DNA of 64,000 bases from Codonopsis lanceolata. Its lineage: Eukaryota; Streptophyta; Magnoliopsida; Asterales; Campanulaceae. The notes below the pieces were generated by a model. The model was given only the letters and a program-made list of their open reading frames with translations, was not told where the DNA came from and searched no databases. A program made the translations under genes and the position numbers. The stretch is taken from assembly GCA_013146195.2 (NCBI GenBank), contig CM028382.1, positions 116,759,023 to 116,823,022 on the forward strand. The letters are read 5' to 3'. This document shows positions 1 through 11,104 of the stretch, one piece after another; position 1 is the stretch's first letter, and the number at the start of each line of letters is the position of its first letter.

Positions 1-1127
1 GAAAAGAAAACAATAGACATCAAGCATACAGTAAATTAAAAAATACGATGGTGCATTGCAATATCCGATGCAACCATGTATTAGTCCTAGCTTTATTTAT
101 GCTCATCATTTCCCACCTCCAACCACCACCATCCATTCTCTATTGCTCCAAACCTCGCACATGCACCTTACGTGAGTCTTGCCTCCCTACTGATCTTTAG
201 GTAGAGCTTTGAATCCCGAAAATCAGGGGCTGCGCCGCACAGTCCACTAGTTTGATCATCACCGGAATAGCAGAACTCTAACTTTTTTGCTCAATCAATT
301 GCTCTCACAGCCTCGAGTCGGAGGGATATCATAAGTGAGGATCCATTATACATTCTTTCCCCTAGTACTACATATGTCGTCTGTCATGCTATACTATGAC
401 TAGGAGGATAAATGGGTCTTGAAGAGTGTGCTGATTCATCCCTTATGTCTTAGCTTCTGTCTTAGTCTAACTTGAAATGTCTTTCGTTGGAGGATGATAG
501 GAAGCACGCCCAAATTCCCGTCCTTCATTCGACCACATGAGGCAACCTTTTTCCTCAGTGAAAAGTGAAAAGGGATGGAGGATTTGTAAATTTCGGTGCT
601 TGCAATGCAAACTCTGATGCTTGCATCGCGAACTAAATGGAGTCTTAACTATCTTCCCTCTCAAAGATGGCAGTGAAAGGAGGCAAGGCTTTTACACTTC
701 GCTTGATAGTGGTAGATCTGAGAAAGAGAGAAAGAAGAAAATGAAAAATGTCTCACTTATCGGCACTACGAGGAGATCTCCCCAATGGCTCTACTTTTAA
801 TAGTTTTTCTAGGGACCAGTATTGATACTGATCGTATCACGAGAGATCGTTGCTTCAGAATTAAATCATTCTTCAATCTTGACTTTCACCAAGACAATAA
901 CGGGAAAGAACCCATTTAAGGTCCCACTGATGAAGACAACGGAGTAGATATGGACCGGATAAGGTGAAACGACATTTAGGAAGAAGATAAAAAAAATGAC
1001 TTATGCAGTTGGGAAAAAAAAGGGCACTAGAGCGGTTGTAAATCTAAAAAAACGGACTGTCCCGCAATTTATCCGTTGAAAATTGTTCAAAGTGGGTTGG
1101 ACCGAATTTCACCATAAAACGAGCCTA
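1..1127. other. Gene-free left edge, no identifiable element
   Basis: No open reading frame here looks like a protein I recognise, and no LTR, terminal inverted repeat or RNA gene could be placed. The stretch at about 950-1020 resembles 12047-12120, on the other side of the Athila-like insertion, so part of it may belong to a repeat family also present there. Confidence 0.5.
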
Positions 1128-2260
1128 ACTGAGCCCATGGTCGGCCCTTCCATAAGGCAAGTGAGGCCATGGCCTTGAGCCCCCAAAAAATTTCATATTT
1201 TTTAGGCCCCCAAATCTCAAAAAACATTACCTATTACTCCTTTAGTTTTTAAAATATTGTTTGGGTTCACTTGACACACCATTTAAGAAAAACGAATTGA
1301 TTGAATTATAAATATTGGTGAAATGTGTGTTTTCATTTAATGGCCTTGAGTATATGGTCATAATTTAAGTAGATAAAAAAAGTAAGAGTAAAGTGGTAAA
1401 CGTGTTTTCTTAAAAGGAAAAGTATTTTTTTTTAAATACCCCTAGTTTAACACTAACAGATCGGCAGAGTGAGACAGTGAAGGACAGAGATAGCCTATAT
1501 AGACTTGACTCTTTCTAGTTTCTATAATTTGAAAAAAAAAAAACACAAAAGTAAGATTTCTACTACGGTCCTTTCCATTCCCCCCCCCCCAAAAAAAAGT
1601 ATGATTTTTATGTTTTTTACTTTATGAGTTATTTGAATTTTGATAATATAATTGAAATTTTTGAGCTTTTAAGTATGTGAAGGAGTGATCATTTGTCGGT
1701 AATTGGTGGTATTCTAATTGAAATTTGATTATTTGAACATATACTATAATTCTAAAATAGAGAAATTGAGATTAATCGTTAATTTATTTTAATGGAAAAA
1801 TTGTACATACACTATAATTATATACTAAAATAGAGAAATTGTACATGAAAAATTGTTTGTTTTTTTAGTGATAATGAAATTTGAATTCTTTTTGTTAGTT
1901 ATTCATAAGTTTTGATCTCAATTATTGTAAGCAGACAAAATGTCATCACGAAAGTATCTCAAGAATGTTTGAATGGGCTAGCTATGATATCTATCGAGAA
2001 GAATAGAGTTGAAAAAAGTGATTATTGTACTTTGATTACTGATTTTATTCTAAATGTGCTAAAAAAGCGACATTTAAGTAGTACTTTGTAAATATATTGT
2101 GTTTTATGTTCATGACTCTAGGATATCATGAAGTGTTTTTTATTATCTTTTATGCTTGTTTCTTTAATTTTTCAAAAAAAAAAATGCTCCAAAGGAAGGC
2201 CTCGTTCCACATAATTGGCCTTAGGCCCCCCAATTTAACAGGACCGGCCCTGACTGAGCC
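1128..2260. mobile_element. Non-autonomous hAT-type DNA transposon with 8-bp TSD
   Basis: The sequence ACTGAGCC occurs at 1128-1135 and again at 2253-2260 and is read as an 8-bp target-site duplication, the size made by hAT transposases. The body (1136-2252, 1117 bp) starts CATGGTCGGCCCT and ends AGGACCGGCCCTG. The reverse complement of that end is CAGGGCCGGTCCT, so the imperfect terminal inverted repeat is CA(t/g)GG(t/c)CGG(c/t)CCT. The inner edges are also G/C-rich (runs of GGCCCCC), as in common plant hAT families. The interior is AT-rich with homopolymers (C10 then A8 near 1580) and encodes no transposase, so movement would have depended on an enzyme from elsewhere. Confidence 0.8.
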
Positions 2261-2697
2261 AATGTTAACGGGCGGGCTTTGATCAGACCATTGGTCTTGC
2301 GATTTTTATTAGGGTGATAACCGGGCCGGTACCCTGTAGAGAAAATATAACTCCAAAAGTCCACGATAAAAATTTGTAACCGCTACAGTACATTTTTTAA
2401 GGAAAAATAACGAAGATACCTTTAATGAAGGAAAGACGCACGGAAAAAGTCACAATTCAAATTTGTGCATCGCTCAAAATTTTGGGCATCGCAAGAAAAA
2501 AATTGGCGTCGCTTAAATTTTTAGGCGTCGCTATGCAAAAGTCACCATCCAAAATTTGGGTGTCGCAATACAAAAGTCACTGCCCAAAAAATGGGTGTCG
2601 CAAGGAAAAAATATTAGGCATTGCTCAAAATTTGGGTATCATTTGTCTTTACGTAATGCAAAATATTCTTTAAATGTTAGAAATGTATCGTTTCTCT
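2261..2697. other. Left flank of the Athila-like insertion, with degenerate short repeats
   Basis: No gene is visible. Between about 2460 and 2650 a loose motif of the form AAAATTTTGGGC(A/G)TCGC recurs several times. A similar set lies at about 11530-11690, just beyond the other LTR of the Athila-like element, which supports the two flanks having been one locus before insertion. The last five bases (2693-2697, TCTCT) match the five bases after the far LTR at 11105-11109. Confidence 0.5.
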
Positions 2698-3366
2698 TGA
2701 CGGGAGAAAATCGCAACGGACAAGAATACACGATCGTCCACAAGTAATATAGTGCGTAAGCAAAAATATCGATCTCACAAAGACAATTATTACGTGAATT
2801 TTCCCAATTACTAAAATTGGAGATTTAATTACTTTATCTAAATAATCAATTTTTAGTAATGCAACTAAAACTAAAGCAATAAAAGTAAGCAAGAAATAAA
2901 AATTACCAACTACGCACGAGTAATGAAGAGTTTTCTCAAGGATGAAAAATGCTAGGATTGTAATTTCACTCCAATTATCCACATGCTCAATTAATCTACT
3001 CTCTCAATTTCCTATAATTCATCTAGGTTAGCCAAGAACACAAATTTAGTCGATACGGGCTCTCGCATCTTATAGCAACCCTAATTTACACATCTATCTA
3101 CGGACTCTCGCATCTTATAGATAAAATATGTAAATCACAATTAGAACAAGTTCTCTAAAATGACTATTGGATTTTGTGCAATATCTATATACTACAAAAT
3201 ACCAACAACTAAATTGTTAAGTCCGAAAAGAAATGGTAGCTCGTGTGGATCCAAAACAATTCTAAAATCATCCAATTATTGATCAAACAATTAGAAGCAT
3301 TAAACACAACAAAATAATAACCCTAAAATAAATTTAAGTAATATTGAGAGAAAAAAAAAATATTAG
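2698..3366 (-). mobile_element. Truncated 3' LTR of the Athila-like Ty3/gypsy element
   Basis: The sequence from TGACGGG at 2698 matches the outer part of the complete LTR at 9357-11104 in the same orientation, with scattered substitutions. Homology stops at the motif AAATATTAG (about 3366), where a different LTR begins. The left flank TCTCT (2693-2697) equals the right flank of the 9357-11104 LTR. By position and orientation this is the U5 side of the 3' LTR of a minus-strand element. About 669 of an expected 1748 bp remain. Confidence 0.75.
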
Positions 3367-4415
3367 TGTAGACACCCCAATTTTGTACCCATGTTATATG
3401 ACACGCCATAAAATATCAAAACATGTTAAAGGACTAACAGATATCAAGTTACATGGTTTAAAATGCAAAAGAAATGAAAGGATGCATAAACAGTGAATTG
3501 CAGGGGTCAAAGTGCCAAAAACAGAAAAGAAAAGAAGGAGTGCGCGGCCTAGACCCCTCCAGGGAGCGGCGCCCACAGAGGCCATAGGCAGCGCCCACAG
3601 GCCTCAAATCACTGGTGCAATTAGCTTTTGGTGCAACTCCTTAAGCGCACGGTACAAGCTATTAAAGCACAGAGCGATGATTCTTAACCACGAAGGAACC
3701 CCAAATTTCAGCCTATAAATAAAGGTCCCCACTCCCCAGGCGGTGAAAAAACATAGTTACATTTCGCAGCTTGTGATAACTCCCAAGAAAACGCCGAGGT
3801 TATTTCCCTTCTAACCCCGAAGCTCTGTCAAACTGTCGAATCCCCCCCCCTATACACTAAAACTCTCTGGCCAAAGTGAACCCTAGCTACCCAACTTGGT
3901 TTCCACCCTATTTCATTGGTTCAAAAGAACAAAAAAGAGTAGTTATCCTGCCCGAATCCAGACGTCAAATCAAGACGAAGCAAGCAGTTGCTCCGCCCGA
4001 TTTCAGACTCAACAAGCACGCAAAGCAAGCACGTAAAGCAAACATTTGTGCCACCCAGATCCGGTGGCGAAAAACAACAAAAGGAGCAGTTGCGTTGCCC
4101 AAAACCCCGCAAAATCAAAGCAAAAAGACTCCATCTCCCTGAAGGACAGAGCGAGCGCACCCTAAAGCCTACCAGAAGGAAGTTTTGTACGGGATAAAAC
4201 CCCCACGCTTCAAGAGGTAGGTACTTTAAAAGTTTTATTTACTTTTTATCTTTAAAAAATGATATTTTAAAATAGTAATATATCACGAAATAAGCAGTTA
4301 TGCTGCCCAAAATTCTATAACAAATAGCACTAAAATAAGTCGTTATTGTGACAAAATTTTTATAAAGTATATTTGTAACTTTAAAATGAGGCTGCTATAA
4401 GTTTGTATTTATTTC

Positions 4416-4418
<3 letters not shown>

Positions 4419-4480
<62 letters not shown>
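4419..4480. repeat. (AT)n microsatellite
   Basis: About 31 uninterrupted AT dinucleotides lie inside the Tat/Ogre-like LTR. Such tracts are prone to length change and to collapse during assembly. Confidence 0.97.
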
Positions 4481-4482
<2 letters not shown>

Positions 4483-4702
4483 TTTATTTAAATTGTTAAT
4501 TTAATAAAAGAGCATATTTAGCCGAAAAACCTATTTTGAGTCAGAAATGGTGAGTTGGGTGCCTAACCCCTTCCCAACTCGTAATTTAACCTCCGAACCC
4601 TTTTACAAATCTGGTTATTTTTTGTTTTTCTTTGTTTCTCCTTAAAATAAAAATGACGACTCTGTTGTTTACATTTTGAGTCCACAATTGAGGTCATGCG
4701 TA

Positions 4703-5374
4703 AGAGCTGTGAAAATGGATTGGGTCCGTTGGGATGGCCCGCCCCGTCACTTAAAAAAAGTGGGTTGGGTTGAGAAAATATAAACTCATTAGGAGGTGGG
4801 TCAAACGGATTGAGCTCATGACAGGTTTCGTGCTGATGTGGGTCAAGTCGGGTCGGGTTGGCCCGTCATATACTAATTTCAAATAATCAAGTCGTAAGCT
4901 TGAAATAATTAGTTTGAATCATTTTCGCCCAATATGTAAGATTATTTTTTATATATGAAATATTAGTAAATGATTTTGAATCCGTTCAAAAAGTGACACT
5001 TATAGCAACTAAAGATGTCAGAATAAGGTATATTAATCGCAATATTTATAGAAAGATGATTATAAGAATATACAAAAAGAGTAATGATAAAATAGTTTCT
5101 TACTTCTATTATTTACTCATTTTATACTATTAATATTAGAGAAATTTGTTAAAAAACCCTATTAAAAATATAATAGTAGAAAATATTTTTTTAATGAATT
5201 GTGACATTTTTTTGTGTTATTTATGATTATTTTTATAATTTAGATTAATTGGGAAAAAGTTGGTGGGTTGACCCGCCTAACCCACAACCCAAGATGGGTT
5301 GGGTGGGTTGACAATTTTCCGACCCACCACATTTCATGGGTTGGCCCGCCCCGCCAACCCACCTTGACAGCTCT
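4703..5374. mobile_element. MITE-like DNA transposon inside the LTR
   Basis: The left end AGAGCTGTGAAAATGG and the right end CCACCTTGACAGCTCT are imperfect inverted repeats sharing the outer AGAGCTGT. Just inside both ends are repeated motifs rich in GGGTTGG and GGCCCGCCCCG, the pattern of a common plant hAT-derived MITE group. TCATGCG occurs just outside both ends (4694-4700 and 5384-5390), but with 2 and 9 extra bases before the inverted repeats, so the target duplication is not clean. It encodes no protein. Confidence 0.6.
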
Positions 5375-5458
5375 AGGCATATTTCATGCGCTTAAAAGGT
5401 TTTGAAACCACTCGCTTCTCAGTTGCGGGGGAAGGGTCGAAAAACGGGGTACTCACAG

Positions 5459-5476
5459 TGGCGACTCTGCTGGGGA
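5459..5476 (+). other. Primer-binding site of the Tat/Ogre-like element
   Basis: TGGCGACTCTGCTGGGGA starts two bases after the LTR end. The TGGCGACTC start is characteristic of the minus-strand primer site in plant Tat/Ogre-lineage elements; a tRNA-Arg-type primer is the usual explanation, not checked here. Confidence 0.65.
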
Positions 5477-6715
5477 CGTTGTTTTTATTTTTTTAATAAA
5501 ATAAAAACAGAGGGCTAGACTCAGTTTTTTTTTAATATTTTTTTTATCTTTTGGGTTTTTGGCTAAATATGTTCAGTATATTTATTTAACAGTTTAAATA
5601 CTGAATTTTTATATATCTGTGTATATATGTGCGTATAACCGTGAAATCTTGCAGCAACTTTATTTTGGGTACCAGTGCAATCGAAAAAAAAAGATAAAAA
5701 AAAGAATGCGGAGGCATTTTATTATTTTGTTTTATTCTGCTTTTATATTATATATGGTAAATATGTAAATATTCTTTTATTTCAGTCATTTTAATTTGGG
5801 GATTAGGACCAAATGTAATTAATAGGGACATATAGTTTCTCCACTTATCTTTCTATTTATTGATCTGAATGGCCGTCACGCTCGCTCGCGTCGTCCTTTT
5901 GAGGATTCAAGCTAATGAGCCGAGAAAATCAACAAATGAACAAAAAAACAGGCCATTTACTGCTTTATTACTGCTTTATATCTAAAAAAAGACTTTAATG
6001 CTTTTTAGATAACTCGCACACGTGCACTCATGTAGAAATATTTCGACTGTTACCCTTTAACCCGATAAACACGCCCGAGTATCCATGATCTTGAAAGAGA
6101 GGCTATGGAGAACTTAGACCGAAATAATCACATCTTGCGGCCCTTACTGAGGGGCCAACGGGATGAAGCCAGCATAGCCTTGCATCAGCCAACGTTAAAA
6201 ACATATAGATTTTTAGGACACTTCATGGACCGATCGGTTTTTATACCTCGAAATTGGTGGCCAATCCCTGTTGCAAAAATATACGTAAATGAATAAAGAT
6301 ATATGCACAGGGGTTGATCAATAATTTTTATGGTATGTGTCTTAGACCATTTGAATGATGGATCCTGAAAAGAGTATAGACCATTCGCCTGAGATCTATC
6401 CAATCTTGGGAAGTCGAAAGTCAGGTGGAATACGAAGGTTCTATACTCTAGAGAAAGAATCCATTGTTCCAGGAAAAGTCTCGAGATTGTCAAAACAAAG
6501 CATGTTCTTGTCCGATCAATCTTAGGGAAAATGAATAATAAAATAGTAAAGGCATACTGTACTCAAACCAAAAATCATGGAACCTTCCCCGATACCTTGA
6601 CCCTTTTCCTCGAAGCGACCCAGAGTTTGGAAAGGAATAGATAACACGTTTTGATGCGGGATCTGAGCCTGAGAGGTCGGTCGAGAGTATAAAAATCAGT
6701 GTAGAAGGTACAGAT
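5477..6715 (+). other. Untranslated leader of the Tat/Ogre-like element
   Basis: This region follows the primer-binding site and precedes the gag-like coding remnant. It is AT-rich with poly-T tracts and has no reading frame resembling a protein, as expected for the long leader of Tat-lineage elements. Confidence 0.55.
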
Positions 6716-7660
6716 TTGGGCAGAATGGCCGCCAAGAACAAACAGACTGTTGCGGGTACTAGTAATGAACATACTACTCTGGAAGCAGAGATAGAAGCTC
6801 CTGGATATGCCCCACACCCTGAATTCCAGAACTGGTTAAAAAGAGAATTTGATGCTCATGTAGGAAGAGTCGCATGCCAAGTAGTTGGGGGTCTGCTGCA
6901 AAGCTTAGCAAAACTATTCACTACGTTCTCTCACCGAATCAAAAGTCGGATACCTTCCCTTGATTACTCCCTCCTTCCAAGGATCAACTTCTCCAACCCA
7001 ACAGAAAATACCCTCCCTCAAAATTCCAAAACTCAACCAAACACCAGCCCTCAACCAAATACCAACCCTGTTTTCCGAAAAATATCACTCCCCATATCCA
7101 TAACCCCAGCCCACCAAGCATCTCATTCCTAAACACCAGCCCTGAACTCGCCCACCTAAATGCCTCTTACCATAACCAAAAGGACTACCTCCCTCTTGAC
7201 CCTTCAAACACCTATACCCAGCAAATGACCCATGGGACACTAACATGAATGATCTGTGCGCATGAAAAGGAATGATGTCTCTCAAATAGAAGCACATATA
7301 ATGAGTTCCTGGCACAGTACTACCCAAACCAAGAAGAAGATGTCCGGTCATGCTACTCGAACAAATCCCAGCCAAACATTTCACCCCAACCAAAAGGAAG
7401 GAGGGATCAAAATCAAAGGCATTATAATGATTTGCCTGCTTCGAGGTGTATGATCTTTCAAACACTATGGGCCCATGGGCAGCTTAAGCCGATCAAGAAT
7501 TATACACCTCCAAACCCATTGCCTAGTGCATGGAACCATGCCCAGTTTTGTGAGTATCATTGCTGCAGTGGTCACTCAACAGATAAGTTATATCTGCTAA
7601 AAAATGTCATCAAAGACCTCATGGACAATAAGATCATTGCAGTAGCAGATACCCGATAAC
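6716..7660 (+). pseudogene. Degenerate gag of the Tat/Ogre-like element
   Basis: The remnant begins in a 138-residue frame (6716-7132) containing PEFQNWLKREFDAH, which fits the N-terminal part of a gag-like protein. After a frame change, the frame ending at 7659 contains CEYHCCSGHSTDK, then LLKNVIKDLMDN. This matches the C-x2-H...GH-x4-C zinc-knuckle region of Tat-lineage gag, followed by its conserved leucine-rich helix, but the final Cys is replaced by Leu (DKLYLLK). Several frame breaks and this missing ligand mark it as dead. The product would be the structural capsid protein of the element. Confidence 0.65.
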
Positions 7661-8127
7661 AACCCCTTGTCCCAGATAAAACAAAGAAAGTTTGACAGGA
7701 TAAAAAATATACACTTCTACTCAACTAGAATAAAGAAGTTGTATCATTTCCCCTTTCGAATAAAGCAGCTTAGCTGCAACATGCTCTCTTGGGACACTAT
7801 CTTAGATCGGTGGGGATGTCAGTCATCTTACTAGATCTGGTCGAACATATCAACCAAACTAGGAAAGTGGTGACCACTATGGGAAGGATAAAGAAGTTGA
7901 CACTGGGGCTATAAGTATGGAGGATACCCTGTTAGCCCAAATGAAGAAAACCCAGGCTAACATATCCATCTGGGGCTTGCTATGTGCTTCCAAAAGTCAT
8001 CGTGACACACCGGCCAAATCTTTGAGTCAGGCAGTTATCCCAATTGAAATGTCTCCAAGTGAGTTAACTCAAATGATGAGAAACATACACTTTGGGAATG
8101 TGATTATGTTCACCGATTTGGATTTGT
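7661..8127 (+). pseudogene. Start of Tat/Ogre-like pol, cut off at the duplication boundary
   Basis: The frame from 7917 includes TLLAQMKKTQANISIWGLL, then SKSHRD and PIEMSPSELTQMM. This resembles the conserved block before the protease in Tat-lineage polyproteins (LLxSSxxHRDALxKxL). It ends abruptly near 8128, where sequence switches to minus-strand Athila gag starting at the motif ATTAACTCGGTTTTG. Everything 3' of this point in the element, including its 3' LTR, is missing. Confidence 0.6.
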
Positions 8128-9120
8128 CAACATTAACTCGGTTTTGATTTAGGAAGCTTTGTTGTTGAGATGTGCATGCATTGTTAATCCAAGAAAAATT
8201 TGGGTGGTTTCTACAACCGGGATTATAAGTGCTCGAATACAGATTATTATTCTTATTAAAATTTGAAATAAATTGAATTGATTCAGAATTTAAAGCACAA
8301 ACATTCGTAACATGGTTACCTCGACAACGCTCACACACTTGCACGGGTTGGATCATGGATGCTTCGAGTCTTTTTGCTAACATTGCAACTTGAGCTTCTA
8401 GCTTTTGAACTCTATCTGACTCCGATTCAACTTTCTTGAGTGTGAGTCTTTTACCACACCCTATTGATAATTGTTGCTTGCCATCTCTTCCAACAAATCA
8501 TAAGTCGGATCAACCGGTTTACTCATCGAAGCTCCACCCGCCGCCGCATCGATTGTGCAATGGATAGTAGGCTCAACCCCTTTGTAAAATGTTTGCACGA
8601 TCATCCACTTTGGAAGTCCATGGCGAGGGCATTGTCGGAGTAGATCCTTGTACCTCATCCAAGCTTCATAAAGAGATTCACCACTCCATCGTATGAAACC
8701 GGTGATGTCATTCCTCATTTTATTTGTCTTGTCGGGAGGAAAATACTTCTTAAAAAAATATATTATGCCGATGCATCCTAAGTAGTGATAGATTGTGTCG
8801 GCAAGGATTCTAACCAATCACTAGCAACCTCCCCCAAAACTAAATGGAAATAGTCAAAGACGGATTGCGTTGGAGGAGACCCCATTAAACTTGAATGTGT
8901 CACAAATTTGGAGGAAATTCTTGAGATGTGAACTTGCATTTTCATTCGGCAAACCCATGAATTGTTTTGCCATCACCATTTGGAAAAGAGCGGGCTTGAG
9001 TTCAAAATTGTTTGCTTCAACGGTCGGTCTCCTTATGCTTTCTTGGAAACCGGCCATAGATGGTGCCGCAAATTCCCTTAATGTCCTTTGAGCCACTTCT
9101 TGATTCTCTTGGTTTGCCAT
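8128..9120 (-). pseudogene. Athila-like gag, first copy, truncated and frameshifted
   Basis: Reading the minus strand from 9120, the protein starts MANQENQEVAQRTLREFA, continues through FELKPALFQMVMAKQ and NASSHLKNFLQICDTFKF, and after a break resumes with YFPPDKTNKMRND and GESLYEAWMRYKDLLRQC. This is a retrotransposon gag domain of the Athila/Tat group. A CERCRGNHVTNVC zinc-knuckle-like motif lies near the truncated end. The same break between the two frames occurs in the copy at 31661-32712, so gag was already inactive before the segment was duplicated. The remnant stops at 8128 against the Tat/Ogre fragment. Confidence 0.8.
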
Positions 9121-9331
9121 TGATTGCCTCCTTCAAATACGGAATTTGTGCTCGATCTCCGGATCAAGATTTAATGAAATCAAACCTTGACTTTGGGTCT
9201 TTCGCATAAACCTACAAAAGAGTTTTGCAAAACAAACTCCAACCAAGTAATTAGGCGAACAACAAAAATTAAAAGCGTCTAAATTAAAGCCACAAATCCT
9301 TGGTATTAATATTAAAAAAACTAACTTAATT

Positions 9332-9350
9332 GTCCTCGGCAACGACGCCA
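9332..9350 (-). other. Primer-binding site, first Athila-like copy
   Basis: On the minus strand this reads TGGCGTCGTTGCCGAGGAC, six bases inside the 5' LTR. It matches the tRNA-Asp-type site usual for Athila (TGGCGCCGTTGCCGGGGA) except at two positions, C to T and G to A. The second copy has the same two changes. Confidence 0.8.
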
Positions 9351-9356
9351 AAAACT

Positions 9357-11104
9357 TGACGGGCGAAAATCGCAACGGGCAAGAATACCTGGTCGTCCAC
9401 AAGTAATATAGTGCGTAAGCACAAGTATCGATCCCACAGAGACAATTATGACGTGAATTTTCCTAATTACTAAAATTGGAGATTTAATTACTTTATCTAA
9501 ACAATCGATTTTTAGTGATGCAACTAAAATTAAAGCAATAAAAGTACGCAAGAAATAAAATTACCAACTACGCACGAGTAATGAAGAGTTTTCTCAATAA
9601 TGAAAAATGCTAGGATTGTAATTTCACTCTAATTATCCACATGCTCAATTAATCCACTCTCTTGATTTCCTATAATTCATCTAGGGTAGCCAAGAACACA
9701 GATTTAGTCGCCACGGGCTCTCGCATCTTATAGCAACCCTAATTTACATATCTATCTACGGGCTCCTGCATCTTATAGATAAAATATGTAAATCGCAATA
9801 AGAACAAGTCCTCTAAAATGACTATTGGATTTTGTGCTATAGATCTATGCTACAAAATACCAACAACTAAATTGTTAAGTCCGAAAAGTAATGGAGCTCT
9901 CGTGGATCCAAAACAATTCTAAAATCATCCAATTATTGATCAAATAATTAGAAGTATTAAACACAACAAAATAATAACCCTAAAATAAATTAAGTAATAT
10001 TGAGAAAGAGGAAAAATATTAGAGCATGCTTCAAATTTAGAGATTCATCACAATCCTAACATCAAATATTTAGCTCAAAATGTAAAAGAAATCACACACA
10101 AATACTCCAAAAAAATATTTCATAATGATATTAAAAATAAAGAGTATGAGATACAATACTTCAATGGAGATTTGGGTGGAAGTCCCTTTGCATTCCTTGA
10201 CAAAATCTCATTTAAAGATGATGAACAAACTAAGAAATAATGGAGATGCCCTCTTTCTCTTCCTAATTTCCGCCGTGTGTGCCTCCAAATTGATCTAAAA
10301 AAAATTCTAGCCAAAGAGATCCCCCAAAGTGTAAAGATTAGAGCCCAAGCTATCCAAGGACAGAACTGGAAATTGGCTAGGTTTCTAGGGCACTCACAAA
10401 TAAAAAAAAACCAAGAAAACAATTCAAAACACTGAGGAAGAAAGGGAGCTGGGCCGGCAGCCATTGGGGTAGCCCATATGTGCAAAACACGCGGATCTCC
10501 CACGTGAAAACGGGTCGCGGCATGAGTGAGTTTGGGCAGAAAGGCGGGATTGGGCTGGCTGAAACTAGTTCGGATCTAGAGCTCCATTTCTGAAGACGCG
10601 GGTCAACCACTAAGGAAGGGGCAACGTGGCTTCATGAGCATCCGACAACAGTTAAATGAAAATCTTTGAGGAATTGGCGTCGGCATCCCTTGGTGTTCTA
10701 AAGACTTACTCCGGTGCCCCTGAAGATTCTAATAAGAGAGCTGCAATCCCTTCCTCCCCAGATCTTTCAATTAGGCCCTTTGTTAGTCCAGTTAACCTCT
10801 GCTAGCTCTTCTTTTAACGACCGTTAGCATTTGTTAGCCTCTTTCTTCTATCATTTCAGTCCTATCCTTGCAAATGCTTAATAGAAAGCTAACAGATTTT
10901 GATCAATTGAGTTCAAACTTCATGAATTGATTTGAATCTTCCCAATTTATTATGAATTGATCCTTTAAAGCTTGAATTCATGCTCAAATACCTTAAACAT
11001 AATAAAATCACAGTAAATACAATTCTTTGAGCAAAATAAATATGAAAATCATATAAATTGGGAATAAAACATGGGGAAAAATATGTAAAATTATGAACTT
11101 ATCA
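9357..11104 (-). repeat. Complete 5' LTR of the first Athila-like element
   Basis: On the minus strand the LTR begins TGATAAGTTCATAATTTTAC at 11104 and ends CGCCCGTCA at 9357, giving the TG...CA ends of an LTR. At 1748 bp it is exactly as long as the copy at 32949-34696 and differs from it by scattered substitutions and small balanced indels. It is followed on the plus strand by TCTCT (11105-11109), the same five bases that precede the 3' LTR fragment at 2698. Short frames inside it are not coding. Confidence 0.85.

Larger units (their letters stand above)
3367..5457 (+). repeat. 5' LTR of a Tat/Ogre-like Ty3/gypsy element
   Basis: The LTR opens with TGTAGACACCCCAATTTTG at 3367 and ends ACTCACA at 5457, directly before a primer-binding-type sequence. 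The same 5' end, in reverse, closes the solo LTR at 25619-27438. Internal landmarks shared with that copy include GTTGGGTGCCTA near the region giving the precursor 3' end. The LTR carries a long AT microsatellite (4419-4480) and a small DNA transposon (about 4703-5374). It begins exactly where the Athila LTR homology breaks, so it inserted into, or recombined with, that LTR. Confidence 0.75.

Noticed and set aside
3512..4197. Short frames inside the Tat/Ogre-like LTR (3512-3718, 3876-4142)
   Set aside because: Lie within an LTR, overlap on both strands and lack any known domain.
4703..5374. Precise target duplication TCATGCG for the MITE in the LTR
   Set aside because: The repeats are separated from the inverted ends by 2 and 9 bases, so this was reported only as an imperfect candidate.
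10120..10503. Phe-rich minus-strand frames in the Athila-like LTR (also 33713-34202)
   Set aside because: Inside the LTR and non-homologous to any gag or pol part; frame endings differ between the two copies.
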